Shown: piece after piece, positions 34,365 to 43,457 of the stretch
Layout: each line of letters begins with the position of its first letter
Position numbering within the stretch: position 1 is the first letter of the stretch
Assembly: GCA_963758205.1 (NCBI GenBank)
Contig: CAVWUM010000006.1
Location: forward strand, 992,001-1,056,000
Direction: 5' to 3'
DNA from: Owenweeksia sp963758205
Lineage (GTDB): Bacteria; Bacteroidota; Bacteroidia; Flavobacteriales; Schleiferiaceae
DNA length: 64,000 bases
Made by a program: the position numbers and the translations under genes
The notes under the pieces: generated by a model
What the model was told of the DNA's origin: nothing
Seen by the model: the letters and a program-made list of their open reading frames with translations, nothing else
Databases searched by the model: none

Positions 34365-35025
34365 TCAGCCAATTCTTTAATTCGGCAAGCGAAGTTACTG
34401 TATGATCAGGTTTTGCATTGGCATAGTCATCAAAATTCTTATGGGCACCATGCTTAAAACGTACCGCGAACCAACCCGCCTTTTTTGCTCCAAGTATATC
34501 TTTATCAGGATGATCGCCTACCATAAGTGTTTCTTCGGGCTTTGTTTTAAACTCTCTTTCAATTAGCTTAAATAATTCAATATCCGGCTTGGAAGTTTTA
34601 TGTTCATCGGAGAGAACGATACCATCAAAATAATCTTCAATACCAAGAGCCTTCAGCTTTTTTTGCTGTGTTGCCACACGTCCATCACTCAAAATTATTT
34701 TCTGAACTCCCGTCAGGCTCTCCATCATTTCCTCAAACCCTTCAAACGTTCGTAGTTTTTGAGGTTTAAAGGTGTGGAAAATGGCAATGGCTTCCCTTAT
34801 CTGAAGCTTATTCAGCATTCCCAGATCGGCCAGCCACTCATTAAATAAAAAGTCATAGGTCAAACCTTTTTTTTCGGCCTGTTCCATTAGAGCGCCCTCA
34901 GTATCCTGCGGGTTCAATCCATGCTTCAATGCCCACTCCCTGGCCAGGTATGAGTAAGCCTGATGCAGATAGTCGTCAAAGTTATAAAGGGTATTATCAA
35001 GGTCAAAAACTATGGTTTTAAGCAT
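34327..35025 (-). CDS. HAD-family hydrolase within the polysaccharide locus
   Basis: 232-residue HAD enzyme with motif I VFDLDNTLYNFDDY, motif II ILSDGR, motif III Lys in TSKPDIELF, and motif IV VGDHPDKDILGAKKAG, with a four-helix cap between. It resembles phosphoglycolate/pyrophosphatase-type and sugar-phosphatase members. A sugar phosphate linked to nucleotide-sugar synthesis is possible. Overlaps both neighbours by 38 and 8 bp. Confidence 0.85.
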   Translation of the reverse strand: MLKTIVFDLDNTLYNFDDYLHQAYSYLAREWALKHGLNPQDTEGALMEQAEKKGLTYDFLFNEWLADLGMLNKLQIREAIAIFHTFKPQKLRTFEGFEEMMESLTGVQKIILSDGRVATQQKKLKALGIEDYFDGIVLSDEHKTSKPDIELFKLIEREFKTKPEETLMVGDHPDKDILGAKKAGWFAVRFKHGAHKNFDDYANAKPDHTVTSLAELKNWLIDEKNIGSRGTS

Positions 35026-35626
35026 TGATAATATTCTTGATTTCCTGATTTATGGGAGCCTTAACGTTAAAAGGCAGCATTAGTGTAAACCAAATGATCT
35101 TCAGATCAAGAAAAAAGCTCCGATGATTTACATAATAAATGTCCAGATTATTGCGCACCTCGAGAGGTAAATCATTTCTGCCGCAAACAGCAGGTAAATT
35201 GGTAATGCCGGGCTTAGCATTATACCTCACTCTTTGTGCTTCGGTTGTACTTTCCAGATGCATGGGCAAATCCGGACGTGGTCCTACCACACTCATTTCA
35301 CCCTTTACAATATTTATTAATTGTGGCAACTCATCCAATCCGCCCCTGAGGAAATTACCCACTTTGGTAATACGTGCATCATTTTTTTCGGTAATTACAG
35401 TTCCATCCTCCCGCACCTTCATTTGGTTGCCCACTACCATAGTGCGAAACTTGTAAATATTAAAAGGCTTTGTAAACTGCCCGTTACGGACTTGCCTAAA
35501 GAATACAGGCCCTTTACTCTCCATTTTTATAAAAATGGCAACTACCAAAAATAGCGGTGAGAGGACGATTAGCCCTATAAAGGCAGAAACCACATCCCAA
35601 AATGGTTTTACGATTTTAAGATACAT
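35018..35626 (-). CDS. second initiating sugar transferase (WcaJ/PglC family)
   Basis: 202-residue phosphoglycosyl transferase with an N-terminal membrane helix (VVSAFIGLIVLSPLFLVVAI) and KFRTMVVGNQMK plus DELPQLINIVKGEMSVVGPRP. The start at ATG 35626 gives the usual N-terminus, 11 bp before the previous stop; a longer frame upstream belongs to the glycosyltransferase gene. Two enzymes of this family in one locus may mean two repeat units or two acceptors. Confidence 0.9.
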   Translation of the reverse strand: MYLKIVKPFWDVVSAFIGLIVLSPLFLVVAIFIKMESKGPVFFRQVRNGQFTKPFNIYKFRTMVVGNQMKVREDGTVITEKNDARITKVGNFLRGGLDELPQLINIVKGEMSVVGPRPDLPMHLESTTEAQRVRYNAKPGITNLPAVCGRNDLPLEVRNNLDIYYVNHRSFFLDLKIIWFTLMLPFNVKAPINQEIKNIINA

Positions 35627-36800
35627 GACTGGTGGCTTTTTTGCGGAACGTGTGACCCATTTTTTCCTGAACCAATTCATCATAGGTATCCAGCAGACGT
35701 TCAACCACTTTATTCTGGTCAAATTGTTCTTCTGCTTTCATACGGCCTTTCTCGCCCATTTCCTTGCGAAGAGTATCGTTCTCTAACAATTTTAAAATAG
35801 CTTCTGCCAGCGGCTGTACCGTTTTTACCGGCACCAGGTAACCGTTAAAGCCATTCTCCACCGCTTCCCTGCAACCTGAAATATCACTGGCCACCAACGC
35901 CTTGCTCATAGCGGCTCCCTCCATCATGGTGCGGGGAAAACCTTCACGGTAAGAAGGCAGTGTTACAACGTCCATAATGGCATATAAATCCGGCATATCG
36001 CTGCGGCCTGTCAGGATGGTGAAATTTTCGGCTATGTCCATTTTTTCGAGCAGGTCAAAATCCACAGGGTCGCGCTCGCTGTCCAGCTTATTTCCAATTA
36101 TCACAAAGTGAGTGGCGGGTTCTTGCGAAAGGATGATACCCGCAGCTTCAAAAAGCTCGCGAAAGCCTTTTTCCCAAACAAAACGGCCTACCATTCCCAC
36201 AATTTTTTTATCGGTGGGCACAGCGGTACTTTCTTTAATCCGCACTATATCCTGCTCTGTGTAGTTATCAATATTAAAAGGAGTTAGGTCAATGCCATTG
36301 CCCAGGTATTGAATTTTTCCCTCTTTATAAACCCCCATTTCTACTCCTACCTTTACATCTTCCATGGCCTGTGATAGAACACGGTCAGATATTTTGCCTG
36401 AATAGCGGGCCAATGTCATGATGAGCTTTTTCTTCATTGTACTCATATCCGAGCGGAAAATGAAGCCATGATTGGTGTACAACACAATGGGCACTTTGGC
36501 CTGGCGAGCGGCTACCTGGCCAAAAAATTCCAGCTTGGCGGTGTGTGCGTGCAAAATATCGTATTGTTCTTTCTTAAAGAGCTTTCGCAAAAATTTAAGC
36601 AATTTCAAATCCTCTAAAGGATTAATATCCCGGGTCATCGTAAGCAAATGCACTGTAAACCCTTTTTGGCGAAACATAGGTACATTCGGACCATCTCCAC
36701 AAATAATATGGCACTCATGCCCCTCTTGAAGAACCGCCTCTAATTGTGGCATCAAAAAAAGTGCGCCCAAATCCACGGATGTGAGATGTGCTACTTTCAT
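35616..36800 (-). CDS. GT4 glycosyltransferase
   Basis: 394-residue GT-B enzyme: MKVAHLTSVDLGALFLMPQL opens the Rossmann-like acceptor domain; ILHAHTAKLEFFGQ and LYTNHGFIF follow; the donor domain has VGRFVWEKGFRELFEAA and LPSYREGFPRTMMEGAAM (E-x7-E). This matches EPS transferases of the EpsD/WcaL group. Overlaps the upstream glycosyltransferase gene by 4 bp. Donor and acceptor unknown. Confidence 0.88.
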   Translation of the reverse strand: MKVAHLTSVDLGALFLMPQLEAVLQEGHECHIICGDGPNVPMFRQKGFTVHLLTMTRDINPLEDLKLLKFLRKLFKKEQYDILHAHTAKLEFFGQVAARQAKVPIVLYTNHGFIFRSDMSTMKKKLIMTLARYSGKISDRVLSQAMEDVKVGVEMGVYKEGKIQYLGNGIDLTPFNIDNYTEQDIVRIKESTAVPTDKKIVGMVGRFVWEKGFRELFEAAGIILSQEPATHFVIIGNKLDSERDPVDFDLLEKMDIAENFTILTGRSDMPDLYAIMDVVTLPSYREGFPRTMMEGAAMSKALVASDISGCREAVENGFNGYLVPVKTVQPLAEAILKLLENDTLRKEMGEKGRMKAEEQFDQNKVVERLLDTYDELVQEKMGHTFRKKATSHVS

Positions 36801-37954
36801 CCCGTAATTATGTTTTTCAAAAATTCTGTTCTTCTTCGCTCCAGTGTGTCAATTTCAAACTGCTTGCCTTTTTTAAAATTGGTGGTAGCAGCTTCCTTCA
36901 TCTTATCCTTATCCCCAAGCATTTTCAATAAATGCTCTGCAAGTTTATCTATATCACCCTTTTGGTGAATCCACTTGGCCGGAAGTAACTCCGGTACACC
37001 ACCAGCATCTGAACCCAAGCATGGATTTGCCCTGCTCATAGCCTCCACCAACGATCTTGGTAAACCCTCTTGCTTAGAGGGGAGCACAAAGAGGTGAAGC
37101 GAGTCGTAAAAATCAAACACGGCTTTACCAAATGGCAACGTTCCTAAAAACTCCACATTTGAAGTAAGCTGGTGCTCTTTTAAAAACCCTTGCCAAGCTG
37201 AAGTATCTCCCTTACCCAGCACCTTTACAGTGATAGGCGGCAATTGATCTTTAACTGCGGCCACCGCCTTCAGCAACACATCCAGGCCCTTGTAATCTAC
37301 ATCCAGTGAACCTACAAACCCAATATTAAATGCCTCTGCAGCCTTCAGGTAATCCAGCTTGCTTTGAAGCACACTATCGTCAACCGCTGCCAATTCCACA
37401 TCCGATACACCAATCTGTTTTCCATCAGTAGGATAGCGGCCCTGTAAAAATTCTGTAGTAACGTACATCACAGCAGGGGCTTGCTTTACCAGGCGTTTTG
37501 TACGATTGGTAATGTAGTGCGCCAGTGCTTTGCCTTTGAATCCAAAATTCCAGAATCCATCCCAGGGGCAACCCACCATTTCCACCATCCACTTTTTATT
37601 TTGGCGAATGGCCTCCTTAGCGGCAAAACTCCCAATTTCGCTGGGCAGACGTACAATCACAAAATCTGCATTAGTGACCTCCTCCCTGATTTGAATCAAA
37701 ATTTTCCTTCGCTGTAGTAATCGATACTTGGGGTTAAAAAGATCGGGGAGGAAATGAAACCGAACTCCTTCTCCAGAAGATAATCTAAGGTTATTACCAC
37801 CACTTTCAGGAAATGGGTCTCTACGGGCCATTACGGTTATTTCATCAGCGTAAGCCAGGTACTCATGCCATTTTTCTAAATACAGGTTTCCGGCTGTAAA
37901 GACTTCTTCGCCTTTTTGATAAAATCTATGGTCGTGGCAAAAGAGGATTTTCAT
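36797..37954 (-). CDS. GT4 glycosyltransferase
   Basis: 385-residue GT-B enzyme. The N-terminal domain begins ILFCHDHRFYQKGEEVFTAG; the donor domain has IGFVGSLDVDYKGLDVLLKA and LPSKQEGLPRSLVEAMSRAN (E-x7-E), followed by SDAGGVPELLP. It is in a run of coupled genes: 4 bp overlap with the next gene and a 3-bp gap from the ATP-grasp gene. Specificity cannot be read from sequence. Confidence 0.88.
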   Translation of the reverse strand: MKILFCHDHRFYQKGEEVFTAGNLYLEKWHEYLAYADEITVMARRDPFPESGGNNLRLSSGEGVRFHFLPDLFNPKYRLLQRRKILIQIREEVTNADFVIVRLPSEIGSFAAKEAIRQNKKWMVEMVGCPWDGFWNFGFKGKALAHYITNRTKRLVKQAPAVMYVTTEFLQGRYPTDGKQIGVSDVELAAVDDSVLQSKLDYLKAAEAFNIGFVGSLDVDYKGLDVLLKAVAAVKDQLPPITVKVLGKGDTSAWQGFLKEHQLTSNVEFLGTLPFGKAVFDFYDSLHLFVLPSKQEGLPRSLVEAMSRANPCLGSDAGGVPELLPAKWIHQKGDIDKLAEHLLKMLGDKDKMKEAATTNFKKGKQFEIDTLERRRTEFLKNIITG

Positions 37955-37957
37955 AAC

Positions 37958-38903
37958 CTATCCTTCAAAAATTTCTGACCAGTAGCGAATCATTTTATAA
38001 CCCGCTTTAAAATTGGCGTTGCCCTTTATCTCTTCGCCTATAACCACCCTTACCGAATCTGTTATTACAGGTGCCCCGGCTTTTTCTGAGAGGATGGAAG
38101 TACCTGCAATGCGAGGGTTTATTTCAATAAACTTAAAAACGCCATCCGGATCTTCCTTACACTGAAAGCAGGAAGGACCTTTTAACCGTAGCTGGTTACA
38201 AACCTGTTCTACAAATACCTCCAGTTTACTGTCACTCACGGTTTCTCCTTTTACAGAGATTCCAGAATCTGTGGAAACACGCTGACGGATAGAGCAATAA
38301 TGGAATTTACCTTCCATATCAGAGAGGGCATCAATGGTATATTCCTTACCGGGAAGAAACTCCTGGATGATGGGATTTTCGATAGTATTGAAGGCATCCT
38401 GCAATTCTGAATGGTTGTGAATAATCGTAACGCCTACACTACCTCTACCCTGGCGGGGTTTCAATAACATTGGGAAAGAAAGATTAGCCACAGCTTCCTC
38501 CATGGTGATAAAGGACTCTGGCACAGGCACCTTATAACCCTTTAATGCCTGAAATGTAAAATACTTGTCTCCACAAATCGTAAGAGTTTCAACATCAGAC
38601 AGTAATAGCTTAACCCCCATTTTGGCAAAAGCCGATTTGTTCTGTGCCATCAGCAAAAGCTCTTCATCCAGGTCGGGCCAAAAAATATCCACCCGGTGCT
38701 TTTTACAAAGCTGCAGTATCGCCTGCAGGTATCCGGGATTGTTTACCCTGGGTACAATTTCATGGGCATCAGCAAAATGAAAGCCCGATGAAAGTGGCGA
38801 AATATCCGTTACCACCATTTTTACATCAAGTGCTTCCTTAATGGCCTTAAGTACGGAAGGAGCCACGGGGGCACCGGCAGCTTGTGCGGAGAATTGTTGT
38901 CAT
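37958..38903 (-). CDS. ATP-grasp enzyme, CarB-like, frameshifted at its start
   Basis: ATP-dependent ligase with the CarB-like ATP-grasp core: PMLLKPRQGRGSVGVTII (lysine and Gly-rich loop), NPIIQEFLPGKEYTIDALSD and a metal region FKFIEINPRIAGTS. As sequenced the open frame lacks its start. Dropping one base near 38879 links ATG 38903 (MTTIL, then TSAGAPVAPSVL) to the rest, 315 codons in all. ATG 38903 overlaps the GNAT stop (TGATG). Such enzymes in polysaccharide loci probably attach an amino acid or carboxylate by amide bond; substrate unknown. Confidence 0.82.
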
Positions 38904-39836
38904 CAATCAATAATTTTTCGGTAGGCATACACCGGGTTTACCGGTAGCAGCCCATATTTAGCATAAAAGCGCATAGCACGTACATTTCTTAGTTGAGTAC
39001 CTACTTCCAGGTAATCCAGTCCTTCTTTTTCGCAAATCTTCAATCACATGGTTGAGTAAGGAATAGGATGCCCCACTTCCCTGGTATTTGGGTGCTACAC
39101 CTACCAGCCAAATTTTAGCTATCCGAGTACTTTCTATTTTCTCAAAATTCACTGTTATAAAACCCTGGGGCACACCTGCTTCATCCGTAAATACATAAAT
39201 CTTATCCGCCAGGCCGTTCAATGAATTCTTCATCCAGTCTGCATAAGCGGCATCTGCATCTTTATTTTGGATGGCCGGATCACTATGGAAGCGATCATCG
39301 GTGTAAGCCGAAGCCGCCAATTCACATAACCGCGCTTCATCCGTGCTATTGGCCTCACGGCAAATAAATTTTCCCTTTGACTCCTGCAAACGTAAATCTT
39401 TCAGCTTTCCATTAAAATGGAGAATGGCGTCCATTTGTAAAAAGCCTGACTCCTCGAGCGCCAATAGCAGTCGGTGGTTTTGCGCATCAATTCTTATGGA
39501 GAGATGTTTGATACCATCTACTGCCGCTCGTTTTTCAATCTCGGCCAGATAATCCGAACACTTAGCAGGATCTTCAGCCCACAAAAAATCTATCATGCCA
39601 CACGTAAAGCCAAAGTGTGCAGACTCCCATTGTTTGACTGACAAAAGTCCCCAAATTGTTTCTGAGCTTAAAAAAGAAATAGAACCATTTTTGGCACGCT
39701 GCTGAAGTTCCACCTGATAATGCTGGTGCAAAACAGCTTTACTAAGCTGCCTGTAATAGCTATAGGGTAAGTATGGATAAGAGTTTGGTAACTGCACTAC
39801 TAGCCGACTTTGAATTTGCAAAGGAAACCCCTTCAA
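38903..39836 (-). CDS. GNAT acetyltransferase, frameshifted near 3' end
   Basis: About 310 residues: an N-terminal region, then a GNAT fold with WLVGVAPKYQGSGASYSLLN (acetyl-CoA loop) at about residue 248. It is comparable to WecD-type sugar amine acetyltransferases. After IEDLRK one extra A in the run 39026-39030 shifts the frame and gives a false end at 38958. Correction gives EGLDYLEVGTQLRNVRAMRF, YAKYGLLPV and a stop at 38903 (311 codons). It precedes the ATP-grasp gene with a TGATG junction, so the two probably act together. Confidence 0.82.
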
Positions 39837-39838
39837 AA

Positions 39839-40507
39839 TTATTCTCCATACTCAAAACCAAATATTTCTATTTCCTTTTTAAAGGATTTATAAACTATAT
39901 CAACGGTTTCATCATCAAAATAATCCATATAACTGGCTTTGGAGTGTGCTAATAGATGGGGCAGCTGCGCATCCTTAAGGCCGATGTTTGATGCAATTTC
40001 CATAAAATCATGATTCAGGTTTTCAAACCTTGCAATTTTATCATAGGGTAAATCACCCTTACTATCAACCAGCCAGTGAAGTTGTGAGCGCAATCCCCCG
40101 CGACCGAGCTCAGATTGCAGAAAAGTCTTAAAGGAAATACCCTGATCTAGATGAAGTGCTGCGGCCAATTTAGAATCACGCTTAAAACTGCGGTAATAAG
40201 AAAGCGACCTTGACCACGAATTACGTACAACACAAAATTTATAGTATTCCTGATACTGCTTTTTAGAAAGTGGCGGTTTCAAATAATCGCGAATAATATA
40301 GTAGGCCTCCTTTTTATAGGATTTTGAAACTTTTGAAAAAGCCATAACCACAGCCTTAGGCAATCCTTTTGGCTCAATTATATGCAAGGGGCGGTGATCC
40401 TGAACTCCCCCTTTAAGTTCTTGAAACAAACCTAACTTTTGCTCAATACTGCTGCCAGCCACTTTTGGCACATGAATAAATATGCATTTGTGTTCATGAG
40501 AGATCAT
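39839..40507 (-). CDS. sulfotransferase (Sulfotransfer_2 type)
   Basis: 222-residue cytosolic or membrane-associated enzyme that transfers sulfate from PAPS to a glycan. The 5'-phosphosulfate loop is IFIHVPKVAGSSIEQKL; the 3'-phosphate-binding strand is KFCVVRNSWSRSLSYY; both match carbohydrate sulfotransferases of the Sulfotransfer_2 family. Overlaps the glycosyltransferase gene by 4 bp and is 2 bp from the GNAT gene. One of four sulfotransferases in this locus. Confidence 0.88.
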   Translation of the reverse strand: MISHEHKCIFIHVPKVAGSSIEQKLGLFQELKGGVQDHRPLHIIEPKGLPKAVVMAFSKVSKSYKKEAYYIIRDYLKPPLSKKQYQEYYKFCVVRNSWSRSLSYYRSFKRDSKLAAALHLDQGISFKTFLQSELGRGGLRSQLHWLVDSKGDLPYDKIARFENLNHDFMEIASNIGLKDAQLPHLLAHSKASYMDYFDDETVDIVYKSFKKEIEIFGFEYGE

Positions 40508-41631
40508 AAAGAAGATAGCTTCAAAAGAAATTTCTCGTGCTGGTTTGCGATCGCTGTCGGAGTAAAACTATTAGCTCGTTGTAAACCATTTTCCCTAATG
40601 CTGCTGTGAAGACTTCTGTCATCAAATAGTTGACTCAGCGCATCGGCAATAGGTTGAACCTCACCTACAGGAGTTAACAGTCCATTTTCGCTATGGGTTA
40701 TAATGTCCGAAGGGCCATAAGGACAATCTGTAGAAATAACCGGGGTTCCTACAGCCATTGCCTCCACTATAACATTTCCAAAACCTTCATAAAAAGAGGA
40801 CAACACAAACACATCCGATTCGCTCATTACTTCCTGAACATTGTTCACAAAGCCTTTGAATTCAACTTTGTCACTTATTCCCAAATCCTCAGATAATTGC
40901 TGTAAATTCTCCTTTTCAGGTCCTTCGCCCAACACTACCAGTTTAAGTTTAGGGTACTTCTGTTCTATAGAGGCCACAGCCCTTATAACAAGGTCAAATC
41001 CTTTTAATGGCACCAACCTTCCACAAATACAAACCTGGTACTCATTTTTATTTTCAGTGGCCTTAAATGCCCCTGGCTCAATTCCTATATTGTGTATCAC
41101 TTCATACTGCTCCTTTCGGGTATTAGGTATAAGTTTTTGCAACTCCCTAGATACACCATGAGATAAGCATAGGATTTTATCTGCTCTGCGATAGGATTTC
41201 TTCATCCTGCTAAAAATGAATTTGTCATATCTCAATCCGGAAAACTCTATGGCCTTATTAATAGAAGTTTGAACGTCAACTACAAGTTTACTGCGGTGAC
41301 CAGATAAGCGATGTGCCAATAGCGTAAACACATTAGCGTAATCCAGGATCGAAAAGGTGATATCAGGATCCAGCCTTTTTATTAGATTTTTCAGAGGTAT
41401 GATACTCCTTAAAATTCTAATAGTTGAGCTGTTCACATTGATGTTCAATGAAACAATTTCTACATCGGAGCCTTCAAGCAAAGGCTCATACTTACCCCCC
41501 CTCTTAGAAACTACCAGCGTTTTTTTAAACTTACTGCCATCCAGTGCTTTAATCAATCGGGTAAAGTGCATCTCGGCACCACCACTGCTCAGGTATGGGC
41601 AAAAAAACAATACATGGATTTTATCCGGCAT
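40504..41631 (-). CDS. GT4 glycosyltransferase
   Basis: 375-residue GT-B enzyme: HVLFFCPYLSSGGAEMHFTR opens the acceptor domain; VCICGRLVPLKGFDLVIRAV and LSSFYEGFGNVIVEAMAVGT (E-x7-E) mark the donor domain, with CPYGPSDII after it. The N-terminal GGAE is a common GT4 feature. Ends directly before the SDR gene (1-bp spacing to stop). Specificity unknown. Confidence 0.9.
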   Translation of the reverse strand: MPDKIHVLFFCPYLSSGGAEMHFTRLIKALDGSKFKKTLVVSKRGGKYEPLLEGSDVEIVSLNINVNSSTIRILRSIIPLKNLIKRLDPDITFSILDYANVFTLLAHRLSGHRSKLVVDVQTSINKAIEFSGLRYDKFIFSRMKKSYRRADKILCLSHGVSRELQKLIPNTRKEQYEVIHNIGIEPGAFKATENKNEYQVCICGRLVPLKGFDLVIRAVASIEQKYPKLKLVVLGEGPEKENLQQLSEDLGISDKVEFKGFVNNVQEVMSESDVFVLSSFYEGFGNVIVEAMAVGTPVISTDCPYGPSDIITHSENGLLTPVGEVQPIADALSQLFDDRSLHSSIRENGLQRANSFTPTAIANQHEKFLLKLSSL

Positions 41632-42573
41632 TTACCTTTTGGATTTAAAATGTTCAATTGTCTTTTTAAGACCCTCTTCCATAGGCAGCAGTTCCCTGCC
41701 GTTGAGCAATTCCTTCACCATCTTGTCATTGCTCGGCTTTCTTCTTGTCATATCACCTTCTTCCAAGGCCGGAAGATGTATAATTTTAGAGCTGGATCCA
41801 CTAAGCCTGATAATAATCTCTGCCAACTCCAAAACCGAGGTTTCATGATTAGAGCCCACATTAAAAACTTCATTTACGGCTCCCTTGTATTCAATGGCAT
41901 TAATAGTGGCCTCTATATTATCATCTACATAGCAAAAGGTACGGGTTTGGCTACCATCACCATAAATGGTGATATCCTTATTATCCAAAGCCTGGTTAAT
42001 AAATTTAGAAACCACAAAATCAGCGGCCTGCCTTGGGCCAAAGGTGTTGAAAAACCTAAAGATAGTATAGTCAACACCATATTCCCGTTGGTAGGTTTTA
42101 AGGTAAACCTCACCAATATTTTTTACTACCGCATAGGGCAGTTTTGAATTCAACGGTGTGGTATGCTCGTTTTGTGGAAACTCCACAGGCTCGCCATACA
42201 CCTCACTTGAGGAACTGAAGAATACCCTGTTCACATTAAAATCGCGGCTAAGGTTCATTATATGTTCAAAGCCTTTAATATCATCCAATACCCACATGGG
42301 GTTATCCAAGGTACGTTGCACCCCTACACAAGCTGCATAGTGATACACCAACTCAGGATGAAAGGAGTAGAAAACTTTATACAGGGTATCGTAATTATTT
42401 ACATCTCCCCGTATAAATACAAAATTGGGGTGATCTTTAAACGATTCTATATGCTCAAAACGCCCGGTAAGGAAGTTATCAATGCCAATAACGAAATACC
42501 CACGTTCCAACAATTTTTCGCACAGGTTACTCGGCACAAATCCCAATGCACCTGTTACTACTACCTTTTTCAT
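41632..42573 (-). CDS. NAD-dependent SDR sugar epimerase/dehydratase
   Basis: 313-residue extended SDR. GxxGxxG motif is VTGALGFVPSNLCEKLL (the last Gly is replaced by Pro, as in some members); active-site Ser/Tyr/Lys are in FSSSSEVYGEP and YAVVKNIGE; the substrate region is RFFNTFGPRQAADFVVSKF. The nearest relatives are UDP-glucuronate decarboxylase/4-epimerase type enzymes. It may make UDP-xylose or a related sugar; the exact reaction is not decidable. Overlaps the sulfotransferase gene by 4 bp. Confidence 0.85.
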   Translation of the reverse strand: MKKVVVTGALGFVPSNLCEKLLERGYFVIGIDNFLTGRFEHIESFKDHPNFVFIRGDVNNYDTLYKVFYSFHPELVYHYAACVGVQRTLDNPMWVLDDIKGFEHIMNLSRDFNVNRVFFSSSSEVYGEPVEFPQNEHTTPLNSKLPYAVVKNIGEVYLKTYQREYGVDYTIFRFFNTFGPRQAADFVVSKFINQALDNKDITIYGDGSQTRTFCYVDDNIEATINAIEYKGAVNEVFNVGSNHETSVLELAEIIIRLSGSSSKIIHLPALEEGDMTRRKPSNDKMVKELLNGRELLPMEEGLKKTIEHFKSKR

Positions 42574-43457
42574 TTGTTATGTTGATTTATAATTTCGGCC
42601 AAGCCTGGTTGGTTGTTCTTAAAATATTCTTTAAGTCTTTCAAGAGCCTTTTCATCAGCTTCTGTCCAATTTCTTTTTCCTTTTTGTAAACCAAAGTACG
42701 CTGACTTGATTTTGCTTTTTATAGTGCCATTGGGCACAAGGTTATTAAGCCCCGCCAGGGCTTTATGTAATCCTCTACTCCTAATAGCTACTGTCTGATT
42801 CTTCTTCTCAAGAGAGATTTGAGAAGTATCTGAACTGGTTTCGATTTTAGCAAAACGCAACGCCTTCTCTAAACTTTCGTTAGGGTTGGCCTTAAGCTCA
42901 TCAAAGCTTAATACCATAACCCTCTCTGCCCCCAATGCATTACACCACCTCTCAATGTGCTGTTGGTAACTGCTCAGCAATATTTCGTTGGATAACACCC
43001 ATTGGCTGGTGGTAGCCCGCATTTTTTGCATTAACTGGTCTTTCTGGTTTTGGAGTAGCAAATCTACATACTCTGCAAAAGAGATAGGCTCTTTAAAGTT
43101 GCCTAAATTGTTTAGGGTATATTCAAATGATGAACGAATACGGTCAGCCGGATCCCGAAGCACAAAGATCACCTTACAGTTAAGCGGTGCCAAAACCTCG
43201 GGCATTTTTTGTTGATATATGAGGTGTGTAGTGGCTTCAAGGCGCGTTTTGCCATTGTTGGTAAAAAACCCGCTGAAGCCCTCATGGCCAGATTTATAAA
43301 ACCCTGACTTGTTATTATATAGTGGGTAGGTATTATCTATATAATAAAAAGTTTCTTTAAGAGTAGATGCGTCAAACACTCCGGTTTTAGTAAGCATATC
43401 ATAAAATGCGCTGGTTCCGCACTTTGGGGCACCTCCTAAGAACAAAATCTCCTGCAT
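42570..43457 (-). CDS. sulfotransferase (NDST/Sulfotransfer_1 type)
   Basis: 295-residue PAPS-dependent sulfotransferase with the 5'-phosphosulfate loop FLGGAPKCGTSAFYDML and the 3'-phosphate site VIFVLRDPADRIRSSFEY, similar to heparan N-/O-sulfotransferase domains. A His/Lys-rich end is typical. TAATG 1-bp overlap joins it to the polymerase gene. It may sulfate the repeat unit before polymerisation; position on the sugar unknown. Confidence 0.9.
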   Translation of the reverse strand: MQEILFLGGAPKCGTSAFYDMLTKTGVFDASTLKETFYYIDNTYPLYNNKSGFYKSGHEGFSGFFTNNGKTRLEATTHLIYQQKMPEVLAPLNCKVIFVLRDPADRIRSSFEYTLNNLGNFKEPISFAEYVDLLLQNQKDQLMQKMRATTSQWVLSNEILLSSYQQHIERWCNALGAERVMVLSFDELKANPNESLEKALRFAKIETSSDTSQISLEKKNQTVAIRSRGLHKALAGLNNLVPNGTIKSKIKSAYFGLQKGKRNWTEADEKALERLKEYFKNNQPGLAEIINQHNK

